From assembly GCA_051294375.1 (NCBI GenBank), contig CM119265.1, forward strand, positions 10,309,042 through 10,373,041: a stretch of DNA of 64,000 bases, in the 5' to 3' direction. The notes beneath the pieces were generated by a model. The model was not told the origin of the DNA. It ran no database searches and worked only from the letters and a program-made list of their open reading frames with translations. Shown here piece by piece: positions 8,481 through 22,000 of the stretch. Numbering within the stretch: position 1 is the stretch's first letter; the number at the start of each line of letters is the position of its first letter. The stretch comes from Paraspadella gotoi. Taxonomy: Eukaryota > Chaetognatha. The translations under genes and the position numbers were made by a program.

Positions 8481-8619
8481 CCCCATCTCAATAGTCTTTT
8501 AGTTTTTTGTAGAAGAGGATTCCATGCGTGTGTTTTTACATATTTAGAGAGGTCATCGTTGAGGCCTTTTTCCTCGGTTCTGTCCCTTGACGACGAATCT
8601 CCAGGCTCTCACGAATGTA

Positions 8620-11300
8620 ACATAGGGCAACAATGCGAATTCAAGTTTTTTTCGGTTTTTGTTTGAAAAAGTTGCAAGGACCACAGGGTCTTCCCAGGCG
8701 ATTTCACACTTCGCAAGATTTTGCCATGTTTGCTGATCTCCCGGACATATTCTGGCTGTCGTGTGAAGATGCGGAGTTCTTCGATGTTGTGCTGTGCGCG
8801 GTTTTTATTGAGACGCTTGTTTTTCCAACGTAAGAAGAGGCGTTGTTGTTGGGTGGGGTTTGCGCAGTTACAAGAAGCTTATAAACCCCTTTTCTATCAA
8901 CCAAAGGTGGTTGTGTGTGTTGTTGGGTCACACAACAACAAATTGGCTAGTTGGGACCTGACTTAAAAAAAATGCGACAATCATGTTTTTTAAATGCATG
9001 TCTAAGTTTGTTACCAATAGATGGTATGTATGTTATGAGAAGCAGAAAGCTAGCGCTTTTTTCTAGGTTGTCCGTGTGTTGTGGTTGTGGTGGTTGAGAG
9101 GATGTTATCGATGGGTTGTGGATGTTATTTCGTGTATTTCTTTGCCAAGTGTTTGTGAGTTGGTTTGTGGTTTGGTGAGTTTGGTTGACGGACTGGGCAG
9201 AAATGACAGGATTGCTTTGGCGCAGCTCTGGTGGTGTTGTATTCAAGCGAGATCTGTTGTAATCTGTTCTCTTGGATAACCATTGTCTTCCCAGTTGTCA
9301 AGCAAGTTACAAAATTTCGTTTTCAAGGAAGAGATGGAGAGGAGCAAATTCGATTAAGCTCTGCAGAGAGCACCCTTAAATACCCTTTCCATAAACCAGG
9401 ATTTGTGCGCAAGAGGTGGGATTATAAAGTGAGACCAGTATTGGAACATTTTCGGGTAAACTGAAGTTGAAAGAGTCCATCTTCATTTCGAGAAAGAGAC
9501 AGTCTAAAAAAGCGAGTTTTTTTGTGTTCTTCCAGTTCAACAGTAAACTGGAACCCTGTGGTGAACTAAGTTTAGGCATTCCTTAGAAATTGGAGGTGGG
9601 CGTCATTCTGGTCATTTTGAGTTAAGATGCAAAAGTATCATCCATGTACGCAGTCAGGCCACCGCAGGTGTAGTAATGCCCCTTTCGTCTGCCTCTTGCT
9701 ACAGCTTTATTGACTGTGAAGGCCATCCCAAACTTGGGCGACTTCTACCATTAGACTGAGGACCCTATTGGGCCACTTTCCTCTGTAAGTATGGTGTCGG
9801 TCATCGTAGATGAACCCAGCACGAATGAAGGAAGGCAGAGTAGGCAGAAGGTCAATGTCTTCAGGAGAAAAGCTCTAGTGCGGGCGGCAAGGTTGGATCA
9901 TTTAATAAATGATTGTATAGTGTACCTCTATTGCCCTTCGGAAGTTGGAATCGAAGGAAATAAGGCATTTGCATCATAAGAAAGGAGAATTTCATTAGAA
10001 CTGACTTTTTCGTTTTAATTTTTGAAACAAACTCGACTGAATTTTTACAGAGTAAAGTTGACCTTTGAGGATGGGACGAATTAGTTTTTATAAGAAAAGA
10101 AGCCAGACCCTCCTGAGGGCAATCACGATGAGAAATTATGTTTCGTAGCAGGGAAACCGTTTGTTGGTTTATGGCTGCTTTTACCAGCGGGTAAGCAGAA
10201 GGTGGAGGACCGATCCAGAAGGGTATAATACGAACGAGTACTCTCAGGGGTTAACTTTTTTTCTTTTTTAAAGGTTAAGAGCTTTCGTTGGATTCGGCCT
10301 CTAAAGTTTTTGTATTGTCTTCAGTGTCTAGGGTGACATTTTGGAAGAGCGGAATAAGCCTTTTGCTTTAGGTCTTGTGGGTTAGAGGTGACTGAAACCA
10401 ACGCCTATTATCATGGGGGGTCACAGAGCGATCTTTTTCTTCTGAATCATTTTTCTCACATGTTGAAACCTTTTTGTTCATGAGATACGGTCAAGATTAG
10501 ATTGGTGGGCGCTGGGGTTATTAAGAGGAATTCGACGAAGGATCTTGGATAGCGTCGTGGCGAGTGCCTTTCCGGCCTCTATTGATAGCGACCTATGGTT
10601 GTGAAGTAGAAAAAGCAGGTTTTTTCTGTTGTCATGAATTATGTTTCATGAAGGGAATCATTTTTGGCACCATCAGCAAAACTTGGTCCTCTATTTCTTA
10701 AAACGGAGAGGGATGTGTTGGTGGAAGAGTGAGGATTCTTGAAGTTGAAGAACCGAGTCCTTTGTAGGTGGAATTTCACGAGGGAATTGGTGGTTTGTTG
10801 GGACCATATATAGAAGCTATTAAGATTTTTTTCCGAAAGTAAAAACTCGAATTTCGATTGTTAGTTTAAAGTTTTACTTTATTCTGAATTCACGTTCGCG
10901 ATGGTTTTTATATAGATATTTCATTTATTTGTAACAAATCTGGAGGAGAACACATTTTGGTATGTTAGTTTAATGTTCGTTAATTTTATTTTTAGGAGGA
11001 ACAGAATTCCTTTTATAGTTTTTTGACACAAATTGCTTTAGCATCTCATTTTGATATTTCGATGGATATACTTTTTAGCGCAGTGGAGTTTAATTGGACA
11101 TTTCGAGCGAAGAAATTTGGGTACAATAGAGGTGGAAAGGACATCTTTTGGAGAAAAATTAGTCGATTTTGTAGGCGAAGAAGCACAAGGTTTAGGTAGA
11201 TAAAAGGTTTTAGAGATTGATAGAGATATTTGTGAACTCCCTGCCCCATAAAGGGCACATATGTGGATTGGCTTGATGAGATCATCGTATAATGCGGTCA
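8620..11300 (-). mobile_element. Degenerate Penelope-like retroelement (RT plus GIY-YIG)
   Basis: Read on the - strand, remnants appear in the order expected for Penelope-like elements. Near 11190 is an Asn-Phe-Ser-Pro-Lys-Asp motif like the family's N-terminal Asn-Phe-Ala-Pro block. At 9637-9648 is a Tyr-Met-Asp-Asp reverse-transcriptase catalytic motif followed by Thr-Phe-Ala. At about 9490-9510 is Lys-Leu-Ala-Phe-Leu-Asp-Cys-Leu, matching the family's Leu-Pro-Phe-Leu-Asp-Val. At about 8970-9040 a Tyr-Ile-x-x-Ile-Gly-x-Lys...Phe-Lys-Ser-Gly linker, and at about 8840-8895 Gly-Val-Tyr-Lys...Tyr-Val-Gly-Lys-Thr, a GIY-YIG endonuclease core. Many frameshifts and stops; non-functional. Direct repeats flank it. 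Family assignment is inference from these motifs. Confidence 0.65.
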
Positions 11301-11324
11301 TGAGTACATATATTGGCTGATTAA

Positions 11325-11552
11325 CATCGGTCTTTATGAGGAAAACGCATATTATTTATGTTATTTGAGCAATATATTTCGGTTAACATCAGCTTGAACC
11401 ATAGTTGCATTTGCGAAGTAAACTGCAAGAAAAACAGACACAAAAAGTAAAAAATATTTTGGTGTTAAAAGAGAGAGAGAGAATAAGAGTGAAAAGAAAT
11501 ATGAGGTCTCAAAGTTAAGGACAAAAGCTGCAAAGAGAAAGGAAAGAGAACA
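11325..11552 (-). repeat. Direct repeat (pseudo-LTR-like), right copy
   Basis: Second copy of the 8258-8480 repeat in the same orientation. It shares the GAGGAAAACGCATATTATTT start, the ATATTTCGGTTAACATC core and the GAGAGAATAAGAGTGAAAAG stretch. Small indels separate the copies. On the - strand this is the upstream copy relative to the retroelement body. Confidence 0.65.
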
Positions 11553-11647
11553 TGGCAGCGATCTATCGACTAGCGCGAACAAAAGGCCAAAGAATTGGTG
11601 TTGATTCCCGTTGGGGGGCGAGGCGGACCGATATCAGAATTAAAACA

Positions 11648-11925
11648 TTTTTTTTTATTTTTTTAAATTTTTAGTAGCATTAGGTACATTGACGTCTTAA
11701 ACATATAAAAAAAATATTTTAGAACTAAAATTGATAAATCATCGTTAATTAAGCATTGTTTGAAGATGCATGGTTCATCGTTTTATTTCCAATTTTCCCA
11801 AATTATTCCAAATTTGACTTCAACCGCTTGTGTTCATGATGCTGAAAATTAAGGTAAACTAATATTTTTGTGGTAATAAATATGTTTTTGTTGAAGAATA
11901 AACGTCTATACAACTGAGAGAAGGA
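11648..11925. repeat. Dispersed ~270-bp repeat, copy 1
   Basis: Matches 50024-50293 in the same orientation, including TAGTAGCATTAGGTACATTG, GACGTCTTAAACAT and TTCCCAAATTATTCCAAATT, with roughly one difference per eight to ten bases. No coding capacity. The family is unnamed as far as I can tell. Confidence 0.7.
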
Positions 11926-12041
11926 GCAGGGCGTTTACCTGGAGGTCTTTTTAGAAAATCAGGCAGTGTGTATGAGATGGGGAGAGAGAGTAAGGAGCAG
12001 GGCGTTAACCTGGAGGTCTTTTTAGAAAATCAGGCAGTGTG
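11921..12041. repeat. 50-bp tandem duplication
   Basis: The 50-base string beginning AAGGAGCAGGGCGTT and ending CAGGCAGTGTG occurs at 11921-11970 and again at 11992-12041, with one or two mismatches and a 21-base GA-rich spacer. It is a recent local duplication next to the dispersed repeat. Confidence 0.8.
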
Positions 12042-13066
12042 CTGGATGGAACAATGTTTTTTTGGTGCCTTTATATATGTGTGTTTTAGTTATTTAGTGT
12101 TTTAGTTATTTAGTGTTTTAGTTATTATTTTCTGTACTATTATAAAGAAATATACATGATTCTATTTTTTTTAAAAATGCGACCCCAAGGGGCCGCAGGA
12201 TAAAAATGAATACATCAACTTGTAGCGGGGACACTTTCCCAGATATATCACCATAAATTTTTTTTTTAAAAATAAAGTTACTATGCGAAAAATTTGATTA
12301 CTTCCAAAATTGTTCCGAATTACCCCGCACTACCCTAAATAAAAGTAAATATAATGTAATTAATGATACTGTTCCCCAAACAATATAAGCAAAATATTTT
12401 TTGTACACCTTAATCATTAAGACGGAACATGGTAGGAGTTCTGTCATATAAATAATGTTAAAGCATCCCTGTGGGATAACGAAATTTAAAAAAAAATTAA
12501 GATTTTATGTATAGTTAATAACATAGAAGCATTTAAAGTTTATCGTATTACTATAAATCATAAAAATTTTATATTTCAAATTCAGAATTTTCAAAAACGG
12601 ATTCGGGTAGAGCTTGCAAAAATAAATAAAAAATATTATTACAAGAATTCTAAATTTTTATGTTTTATTGGTTAAAATTAGCAAAAACTTTAAAAATTAT
12701 GGTATGATGATGATGATTTTAAAGGGTTTTTCCTTTATTTGACCTACTTATCATCGAAATATTGAAAAACGCATTATACTTTGTGTAGACAACTTTTTGT
12801 GGGCTATCTGAATCCCTTCTTAAAAAATAAGATTTTTACAAAAAAATGTTTTCATTGCCTATGCATTTATAAATATTTAAATACTTCAATATTATACTAT
12901 GCCTCACTAGTTATAAAAGTGATAGTAAATATTGATTAAGTATATGATGGACAAATGAATTTTATATGACAGAACTTCTAATGATAAAAAGGGATCAAAT
13001 TTAACACGCCTTATTAATCATACTATCTCACATCTAAATATCCTTGTTTTTTCACTAAAATAAAAT
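12042..13066. other. AT-rich spacer between retroelement and LRWD1
   Basis: Low GC, homopolymer-rich, no supported gene. It would contain the 3' untranslated region of LRWD1, which ends at 13067 on the - strand. Confidence 0.5.
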
Positions 13067-16000
13067 TTATGTTCCCCAGTGCTCCACTCTACTATATATT
13101 GCCATTTGCCTGAAATCCGTTAGCATGTAAGGAAGTTCGGCCATGAAATCGCGCTTCCGCTGAATCGCCACTTTCCCCTTTCTCGAGGCGGCTGAGACAA
13201 AGCGTTCGCCGGCGACGTCGTCGCATTGCCAAAACACCAAGTCGTTCTCTGTCAAATGTAGGAGTAAATACAAATATAAACAAATAAGCCGACTCACCAT
13301 CCTTTTCCCCTAATAATACACCGACCAGTGGCGGCGACGAGGTAAGCGCCTCTGATGAGGAGGTTGAGGACGTCGGAGCCGGCGTCCTGGTTAGCCGGAA
13401 CGACGAACTTGAGCAGAAGGGAGAAGTTGGTTCGGTGAGACGGGAAGATTACGTCGTCCACGTGCCACAGGAGGATGGTTTTGTCTTCCGAACTAAAAGA
13501 AACGACTTCCCTTTTGTTTTCTAAACATCGGATTAGACGACAATAAGCGACCTCACGGTCCTTACATGGCGTGAAATAAACAAAATAGCAATACCCAGAG
13601 AATATTCTGTGTTGATTGGAGGGATGGACGAGAAGGCAGTTGATGTGCCCCTTGTGGTGCTTGACTTCCACACTGCAGGTCATGCGGTCAGGGCGAAGTA
13701 AACGGATCGAACCGCGGAATCCAGCCGTCACGATCATCCAGGTTCGACGAGAAGTGCCTTGGAAAAAATAAAAACATTTAAATGCGAATTTCCTCAAACC
13801 AAACCCTGTCCCGCACCGGCGATTCGCAAATGCGTCCAGACGACCGTGTAGAAATCTTCCTCTAAGAGTTTGTACTTGAGGACGACTTTCCCGGCTTCGC
13901 AGTCGATCAGGCAGACGTAGTTGCCGCCGCAGGTCGCCAGATCGTAGCTCCCGGGACGAAATGCCGCCCGCCATATCTTCGTCTCCTAGTGACAGCGAAC
14001 AAAAACAAATAAACAAAATAGAATTAAAACTAAAGAACGCAAAAATTCCCGTCCGGTCCACCCGTGGTAAGAGACGTGGTACATTTAATTATCTAATTTA
14101 AACTTCATGTGTAACATTACTTTGCCTACAGTCCCGTGCAAAAAAAAACGCGCCACTTTATTACTTTAAATTGCAGATGCTCTATAAAAAGTTAAAAACA
14201 TTAAAAAAAAATTCAAATATTTTTAAATTTTATTACAATCGGTCAAATGGTTTAAGAGATGATTTTTTAAACTTGAGTGTTCTAAAACCAAACGGGAAAA
14301 TCAACTTATCTTCACGGATTTTTTTTAACTAAAAAAATTATAAAATCAAACAGATCATCATTATAATTGTTTAAAGATGTAAGATGAACAAAACTTTTAA
14401 AACTTTTTTTAATAAAAATATATCTTATAATAATAAGGTCCTATTCAAATATAAAAAATTTCAATTTCATAAAAAAAATAATTTTTAAAAAATTTAATCA
14501 TGCCATTAATAAGCACATAACTAAAAAAATAAGCAAGTTGGACTATTTGGAGTTGAAAAATAAAAAAAGTCAATAATTTTTTTATCAGGGTACAAAATCT
14601 GAAATCTTTATATCAGATAATTTAACCACAGTATTTAATAATTTTATATTACTCCTAATCCGTATAGAAATTTTAGAATTCAGGATCTTAAATTATTATT
14701 TAATGATCTGGGGCAATCAAGTTATCCAGCTATTCCTCCGTATGTCCAGTATAATTTTTTTTCATTATTAATCTACTTTAAATATGATAAAATATAAAGA
14801 AAACAAGTTTGAGCAAACAATGTCGGATCTGCCTACGATAATTAAGTGGTAATAAGCTAACTTGGTCAATAAGGCGTAGTAAAATTCCTAAATTTAACTT
14901 TAATTAAAATTCTAAAAGTAAGGAACGAACAACATTATACTAATGAACATTTATGTAATAAAAAAATTTATAATAAATTTTACAATTTACGCAGTAGGCC
15001 ATATAAAATTTCAAAACAGTTTTTTTTTAAATTTTTTTGCAGATTTGGATTCGTCATAAAAAGTAGATAAAAGGAAATATAACTCTTTTTGAAAAATTCC
15101 TTCATTAAGTGGGTCAAAGATTAGAAAAAGCTATATTTTAAGCTGAAAATCAACTTTTTATATATTAAATATAGTTTTTTTAATTTTTAACCCACTTAAT
15201 GAAAGATTTTTTAAAAATGATTTATATTTTCTTCTATCAACTTTTGACGAGGAATTCAAATCTGCAATCAAAATTAGGAAAAGCCTATTTTGAAATTTTT
15301 CGATTTTATAAGGATAGTACTATATATAACCTACTGCAAAAATTAAAAAACATAAAATTAATTTTTTTACCAAATTAATGTTTACTGATGGTATGTTGTT
15401 CATAATTAACATTTAGAATTTTTGTATGTAACTTTCACTACGCCTTATTGGTCAACTTGCATAATTTAATCAACTTGCATTATTTGGTCAACTGATATAA
15501 TTTGGTCAACTGACATAATTTGGTCAACTGACATAATTTGGTCAATTAACGTAATTTGGTAAACCGGCATAATTTGGTTAACTTGCAGAATTTGGTCAAC
15601 TGGCATATTTTAGCCAATTGGCATAATTTGGTCAATCAATCAATCAGAGAGAGCGAAACTTTAAAAAATTCAAATAAATGCGTCTTTTGGTTTTTTAATT
15701 TAAACTCTTTTCCACTCCTACGATTCCATCAAACTTTCATACTTTCCTACCCACACACAAAATTCCATTTCAATTTATCTATCCAATTTTTAATAAACAT
15801 AATAATAATTGGCGTTCAAATAGTGAAATAGATTTTTTGGTTTTTTCCATTTAAACCAATTTCCACTCGCACGATTCCATCGAAACTTCATATCCATCTC
15901 AATCACACAGTTTCCTACACACACAAAATTTCATACCAATCCATCCATCCAATCACGAGTAATTGGAGTTTTTTGCTAAAGGGGGATGGACAGACGGACG

Positions 16001-19000
16001 GACGTATATAATTTTTTTACATAATTTATCATAATTCGAGGTTCTGATATGATAATAATGATTAACCGACAATATTTTGGGGTGGGACCGACGGACCAAC
16101 AAAGTGAATTAAAGAGTCGGAATCTGCTGATAAGCAGATCCGACTAAAAAAAAAAAATTTAATTTACCAGATTTTTTTATATTCAACTCTGCAGTAGAAG
16201 AATACTTCATTTAAAAAAATCATTGCTCTTAAACCGATAACCCAATTTTAATAAAATTTATGCCAAACTTATCATCTTTTAATAAACTTTAAATCACTTT
16301 TAATTTTTTTTTTAAATTTAAGTAAATAAAGGTATTTTTAAAATCTGAAATAAAGTGGCGCGTTTTTGTTTTTTTTTTTGCACACGACTGTATTATTTTA
16401 AAAACAAATGATATCCAAGCAAGAAGAAAAGGAGAAACGACTTTCGACGACGTGCCTTGTCAGACTTTTGATCATTTGCGCTGTGGCATCTGACGAAGAA
16501 GACAGGATCGTAATCGGGCACAGGTGCCAGCATTTTCATCCCCAACTGGATGCTCTTGCCCTCGGAGCTGACGAAGACTTCGGGTTCGGAAGGCGGAAGA
16601 CGCGAAATCTCGTCCAGGTATTTTTTGATCAACTCGCGGGAGATTCGATCTGCGCGTTAAAACCAATCGTCAAAATTAGACGGCGCGCAGTGTTAGGCAC
16701 TTGTAAAGGCCCATATGAATACACTCAGACCTTTTCAAAACTTCTCTAACCTTTATTTAGATTTAACGTACTTTATTATACATAAAAAGTTTTTCAAAAA
16801 TTTCATAAGACCTGGGGGCTTTTTGGCCATTTCTAACTCACCCTGCAAAGTCGGAAACTCTGGAGGGTCCTTCGGGTCGGCGGCGCGACGTTTGACAAGA
16901 CGAAGGAGTTCCTCTACCAGATCAGAGGGAAATCCGTGCGGGAGGGACTCGTGCACGCGGGTCTCCACCTCTCGGGCATACAAACCGTGCACCTCTGTAA
17001 CGATCTACGAGAGGGCGACATTAACATTTGACAATATTGGAATAATTATTAATTACACGGATTTCAAATGGGAGTGAAATGAAAGGATCAATTACTGTGG
17101 CTAAATTATTTGTTATAGCAACTTCAGATTTTTCACCCTGGTAAAAAAATCGCTGACGTTTTTTATTTTTTAACTCCCAGTAGTCCAGCTTGCCTTAACT
17201 TTCTTAGTTATGTGCTCATCAATGGCATGGGTCGAATTTCAAAAAAGCAAATTTTTTGCATTTGAATAGGACCTTCCTGTTATAAGATACAGTAACTTTT
17301 TCTTTACTCGATAAACTGGAGGGAGCGGATATCTCCCAAACTAGGAGTTGTAATCAGCTCAGCTGTTAGTAATGGATGCAGGAAGGTTAGTTTGTGTCCC
17401 CATTGGACGGATTTTTAAAAATTCAAAAAAATTGCGCTCAGCACCCTAAAAAATTTTTTTACAATATTTGCTCTAGCGCAGTTATTAATGAAGCTTGCCC
17501 TATCATTTTTTGCTCATAAATACCCTAGACGAGACCTACATAATGATGTAATAAAATTTTGAATTAATTTTATTTTTTTGGTTTTAATAATTAATTTAGT
17601 CAAAATAATATTTAAAAGTATTCTGAAAATATCCAAGGTAATTGATTCCTTTTTTATACAAAATGATACATTGAACAAGAGCAGTTTTAATAAGTAAAAA
17701 ATAAAATTTTAAAAAATTATTTTAAATACCAAAAATATTTTTTCAATATTATAAAATATATTATAGTCTTAAAACTAATTAAAATATTTAAAAACTATAA
17801 AGGGTTTGAAAGCGGACATCATGCTGATTCCAAATCTGTTTTTGTTTTTAAATTTGATTTTTTTGTTCTTGTTTACAGTCTCATACATTTGTAAAAATTA
17901 AGAAAATCGTCTCTTTTTCAAAACCTTATAAAAAATGATTGGGTCCATGTATTGGAAAAAAAATTTAAAGTTAACTTTAAAAATGTAATATCTACTTGCT
18001 ATCAAAATTTTAAGTGAGAAGAATAAGATTTGCCAAAGATATCAAGGGAAGAAGTGTCATTATTTATATTTTTTAGAAAAAAAGATAAGATTTTTTTAAT
18101 AGCCAATTGAAGCATTCTCTCATGGCCCAAGCGGCTGAGGCAGAGGTTCTTCTCAGACGAGGGTTTAGTAAGGACTTAAATTTTCTGCAATATTGAGGAC
18201 AACCTTCACAACTTTTTGAGTTCACCTATCTTTTTCTTACTTTTCTTACCTTCTTATCTTGCACAACCAAAGTCAGAGTTCTATATGCAGAAATAATGAG
18301 TAGACCTTTCCATGCATTGAAAAGTTTTTAAATCAAAAAAAACGATATGGTAAAGGTACCCATACATCATATGAATTTTTTGAAATTTTTTTCAAAAGAT
18401 TTTTACAGTAAATGCTGCCAACTCTGAAAAAAAAAAAATAAAATACTAAAAAATTGACTTTTTGATAAATATCTTTTAAAGCTTTTATTGCTACAGGGTC
18501 GAAACCCAATCTATCTTGTAGTAGGGGAGGAGTTTACGTTTTCTTGAATCGAGGAACTTTTCATGGAGATTTTCGTTAAAATCTGACTACAAATAATGTC
18601 AACGCTCCTGGGAAAAATTCAGGTAAAAATAGATGTAAAAACACTCGATTCCGTCTGTGCATCTGAGGGCTCGCATTTTTTTTCTCTTGACAAATAACCA
18701 TCATTTTGACATCAAACTATCAGATTCAAATGGACTGTCTGCTGGAAAATATTTCGACGCAATTTTTATATATAAAATAAAGGGATTTTCAACTCAATAC
18801 AATGTCAACGCATTTAACATATTTGTAATTTTACAATAAACTTCAAATTCAGGAATCGATAGCCATATGTCTGAGGGCCTCAAAATTTTTTCTTTACATT
18901 TATATGTTTTTGATATGATACGATCATGGGAAAGTGAATTAGTCATTTTGGTGAAATTTTATTTAAAGTAAAAGAAAGAGAGCTAACGATCGAATTCTAA

Positions 19001-22000
19001 GAGTTTTCAACCGGGAGTCAGATTCGGGAAAATCTTCTTATGGGCGAAATCTTCCAAAGAAGGTGGATTTCCGAAGATTTGGTTAAATTTTCTATATTTT
19101 ATGGTAGGATTTTTTGAAACTTATATTAACAATATTGCCATCATTCTACCTTGGCGTATAGAATATATTAAAAAAACCTCTGGCTTTTGTTCGTCAGAGC
19201 TTGTCCTAAGTAGGGGTAGTCTGCACTTTTATTAAATCTTAAAAGCATAAGGATCGTCGCAATTGCATAAAGAGAGAGAGAGAGAGAGAAATCGTTTCGG
19301 ACGAATCACGAAGAGAGCGCGTTCAAAAACTTTTTGGGCAGTTAGGGGTTTTTACTTTTTCCTCAAATTAATCTTTAGTTTCTTTAATCTTTAGTGACGT
19401 CGAATCGTCTTACGGCGCCTCAAGAACGGTAGTGAAGGTTTCAGTAACTAGACAACTCAAATAAACAAATATTGACGACGCCGTAAGCAGCGCTCGTACG
19501 ACTATGCAGTGCAATACAACTATTCAGTAACGTTATGACTATTCTTTACAGAGAGAGAGAAGGAGACATGAAAAATATTTGTTTGTTTTTTTTGTTTTAG
19601 TCGAATCTGCTTATCAGCAGATCCCGACTCTATAATTCACTTTGTCGGTCCGTCGGTCCGCCCCCTCAATATTGTCGGCACTATACTTATTATCATGTCA
19701 GAACATCGAATTATGATAAATTATGCAAAAAATAGCCGTCCGTCCGTCCGTCCATCCTTAGCTAGCAAAAACCCCAATTACTCGTGATTGGATGGATGGA
19801 TTTGAATGGAATTTTGTGTGTGGGTAGGGAAGTGTGTGATTGAGGCTAGATATAAAGTATCGATGGAATCGTCCTAGTGGAAATGAGTTTAAATGGAAAA
19901 AACAAAAAATATAATTCACTATTTGAACACCAATTGCTCATGAGTGGATTGGGCGATTGACCTGGAATTTTGTATGTGAGTAGAAAAGTGTGTGATTGAA
20001 CAGGAATGGATGGAATCTTTTGAGTGGAAATGAGTTTAAATGGAAAAAAACAAAAAAACCTGTTTCGCATCAATCATTTGGTTTATCATTACATAAATCA
20101 TTTGGTTATCATCGCACAATTTATTGTTATAACGCATCAATATTTGGTTATCATCGCATCAATATTTGGTTATCATCGCGTCAATAATTGGTTATCATCG
20201 CATCAATAATCAATTCCTACTACATCAATAAATTACTATTACATCAATAATTCGTTAATCGCATCAATTATTCTTCCCGGATGTTTCATTAATTTTCTTT
20301 AATAGCTAGCTGGCTCGATCAATACTACTTTTAAGATTTTTAAAAAAAATTTTTATATAAAAAAGAAAAATTGACAAAAGTGATTAAATTATTAACAAGT
20401 TTGAGCAAACGATATTAGAAATGTACTATTTTTTATTTACTCTAAGAAAAGTGCATTCTGTGGCGGTATATCCACACCGCCTCACGTCCGCCAAATCCAT
20501 TGGCTCAGAGGGGGAACACACCATCCCAGGCGTAGTGTTCCATCCACAGTCCTAACGACTTCCCTCTGCGTTGGCAAAGCGAGACCGTCCTAGGGTAACC
20601 GCGCCAGTGACTGGAGGCGTCACTGAGGGTCGGAAGCCCCCAAAGCCAACAGTGAGATGCCCCATCCCAATGGGCATCACAGGCAACCCGGCTGTTGCCA
20701 TAATTCCCCTTTTCTTTTTAACGTAGTTCAAACGTATTAAATAAAAATAATTATTAAGGTAAGTAATTTTTTTTTTAAATTTAAAAGTTTTTAACCTATA
20801 GTCTTTTTTTTAAATTCTTTTAGCAAAACAAAGGAAATTATCTCTCTATTCAATTGAGCATAATTTTTTTTTAAATCTTTCACAAACATTGTTAAAAATA
20901 TCATTTTTTAAAAAGATTATCAAAAATAGCCTAAAACAATAGGTTTAAAAAAAATTAATTTGTTAAAAAATTATTTATAATGCGAGGTATGTAACATAGT
21001 CAATTTTTTCCGCTCTACAAGATAGATTGGGTTTCGTCCCTGTAGTAATAAATCTTTAAAAGATATTTATGAAAAAGTAAATTTTTTTACCTTTTTTTCA
21101 TTTTTTTCAGAGTTGGCCGCATTTACTGTAAGTTTTTTTTTGAAAACAAATGTTCAAAAAATTCATATGATATATGGGCACCTTTTACACAAACGTTTTT
21201 TGATTTAAAAACTTTTCATATATGGAAAGGTCTACTCTTTATGTCTGCATTAGAACGCTGACTTTGGTTGTGCAATGTTAGTAAGAAAAAGATAGGTGAA
21301 CTCAAAATGTTGTGAGGTTGTCCTCAATATTGCAAAATATTTAAGTCCTTACTAAATCCTAGTCTTTGAAGAACCTCTGCCTCAGCCGCTTGGGCCATGA
21401 GAGAATGCTTCAATTGCCTATTAAAAAAAATCTTATTCTTTTTTTCATAAAAAATATAAATAATGACACTTCTTTCCTTGATATCTTTGGCAAATCTTAT
21501 TCTTCTCACTTAAAATTTTGATAGCAAGTAGATATTACATTTTTAAAGTTAACTTTAAATTTTTTTTCCAATACATGGACCCAATCATTTTTTATAAGGT
21601 TTTGAAAAAGAGACGATTTTCTTAATTTTTACAAATGTATGAGACTGTAAAACAAGAACAAAAAATCAAATTTTAAAAACAAAAACAGATTTGGAATCAG
21701 CATGATGTCCGCTTTCAAACCCTTTATAGTTTTTAAATATTTTAATTAGTTTTAAGACTATAATATATTTTTATAATATTGAAAAAATATTTTTGGTATT
21801 TAAAATAATTTTTTAAAATTTTATTTTTTACTTATTAAAACTGCTCTTGTTCAATGTATCATTTTGTATAAAAAAGGAATCAATTACCTTGGATATTTTC
21901 AGAATACTTTTAAATATTATTTTGACTAAATTAATTATTAAAACCAAAAAAATAAAATTAATTCAAAAATTTTATTACATCATTATGTAGGTCTCGTCTA

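Larger units (their letters stand above)
14129..16390. mobile_element. TA-flanked inverted-repeat element in LRWD1 intron 4 (2.26 kb)
   Basis: The left end is TA/CAGTCCCGTGCAAAAAAAA followed by ACGCGCCACTTTA; the right end is the reverse complement, ending TTGCACACGACTG/TA. Terminal inverted repeats of about 35-45 bases flanked by TA fit the Tc1/mariner superfamily. The interior is AT-rich, without a transposase ORF, and carries nested repeats, so this is a non-autonomous or decayed copy. Confidence 0.75.

Noticed and set aside
9076-9279. + strand Arg-Asn-Asp-Arg-Ile-Ala-Leu-Ala-Gln-Leu, resembling the C-terminus of LINE polymerases
   Set aside because: It overlaps the linker of the - strand Penelope-like element, which explains the region better, and stands alone without other LINE domains in order.
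15446-15645. CRISPR-like regular spacing of GGTCAA units
   Set aside because: The units are contiguous degenerate tandem repeats without unique spacers, in a eukaryotic intron.
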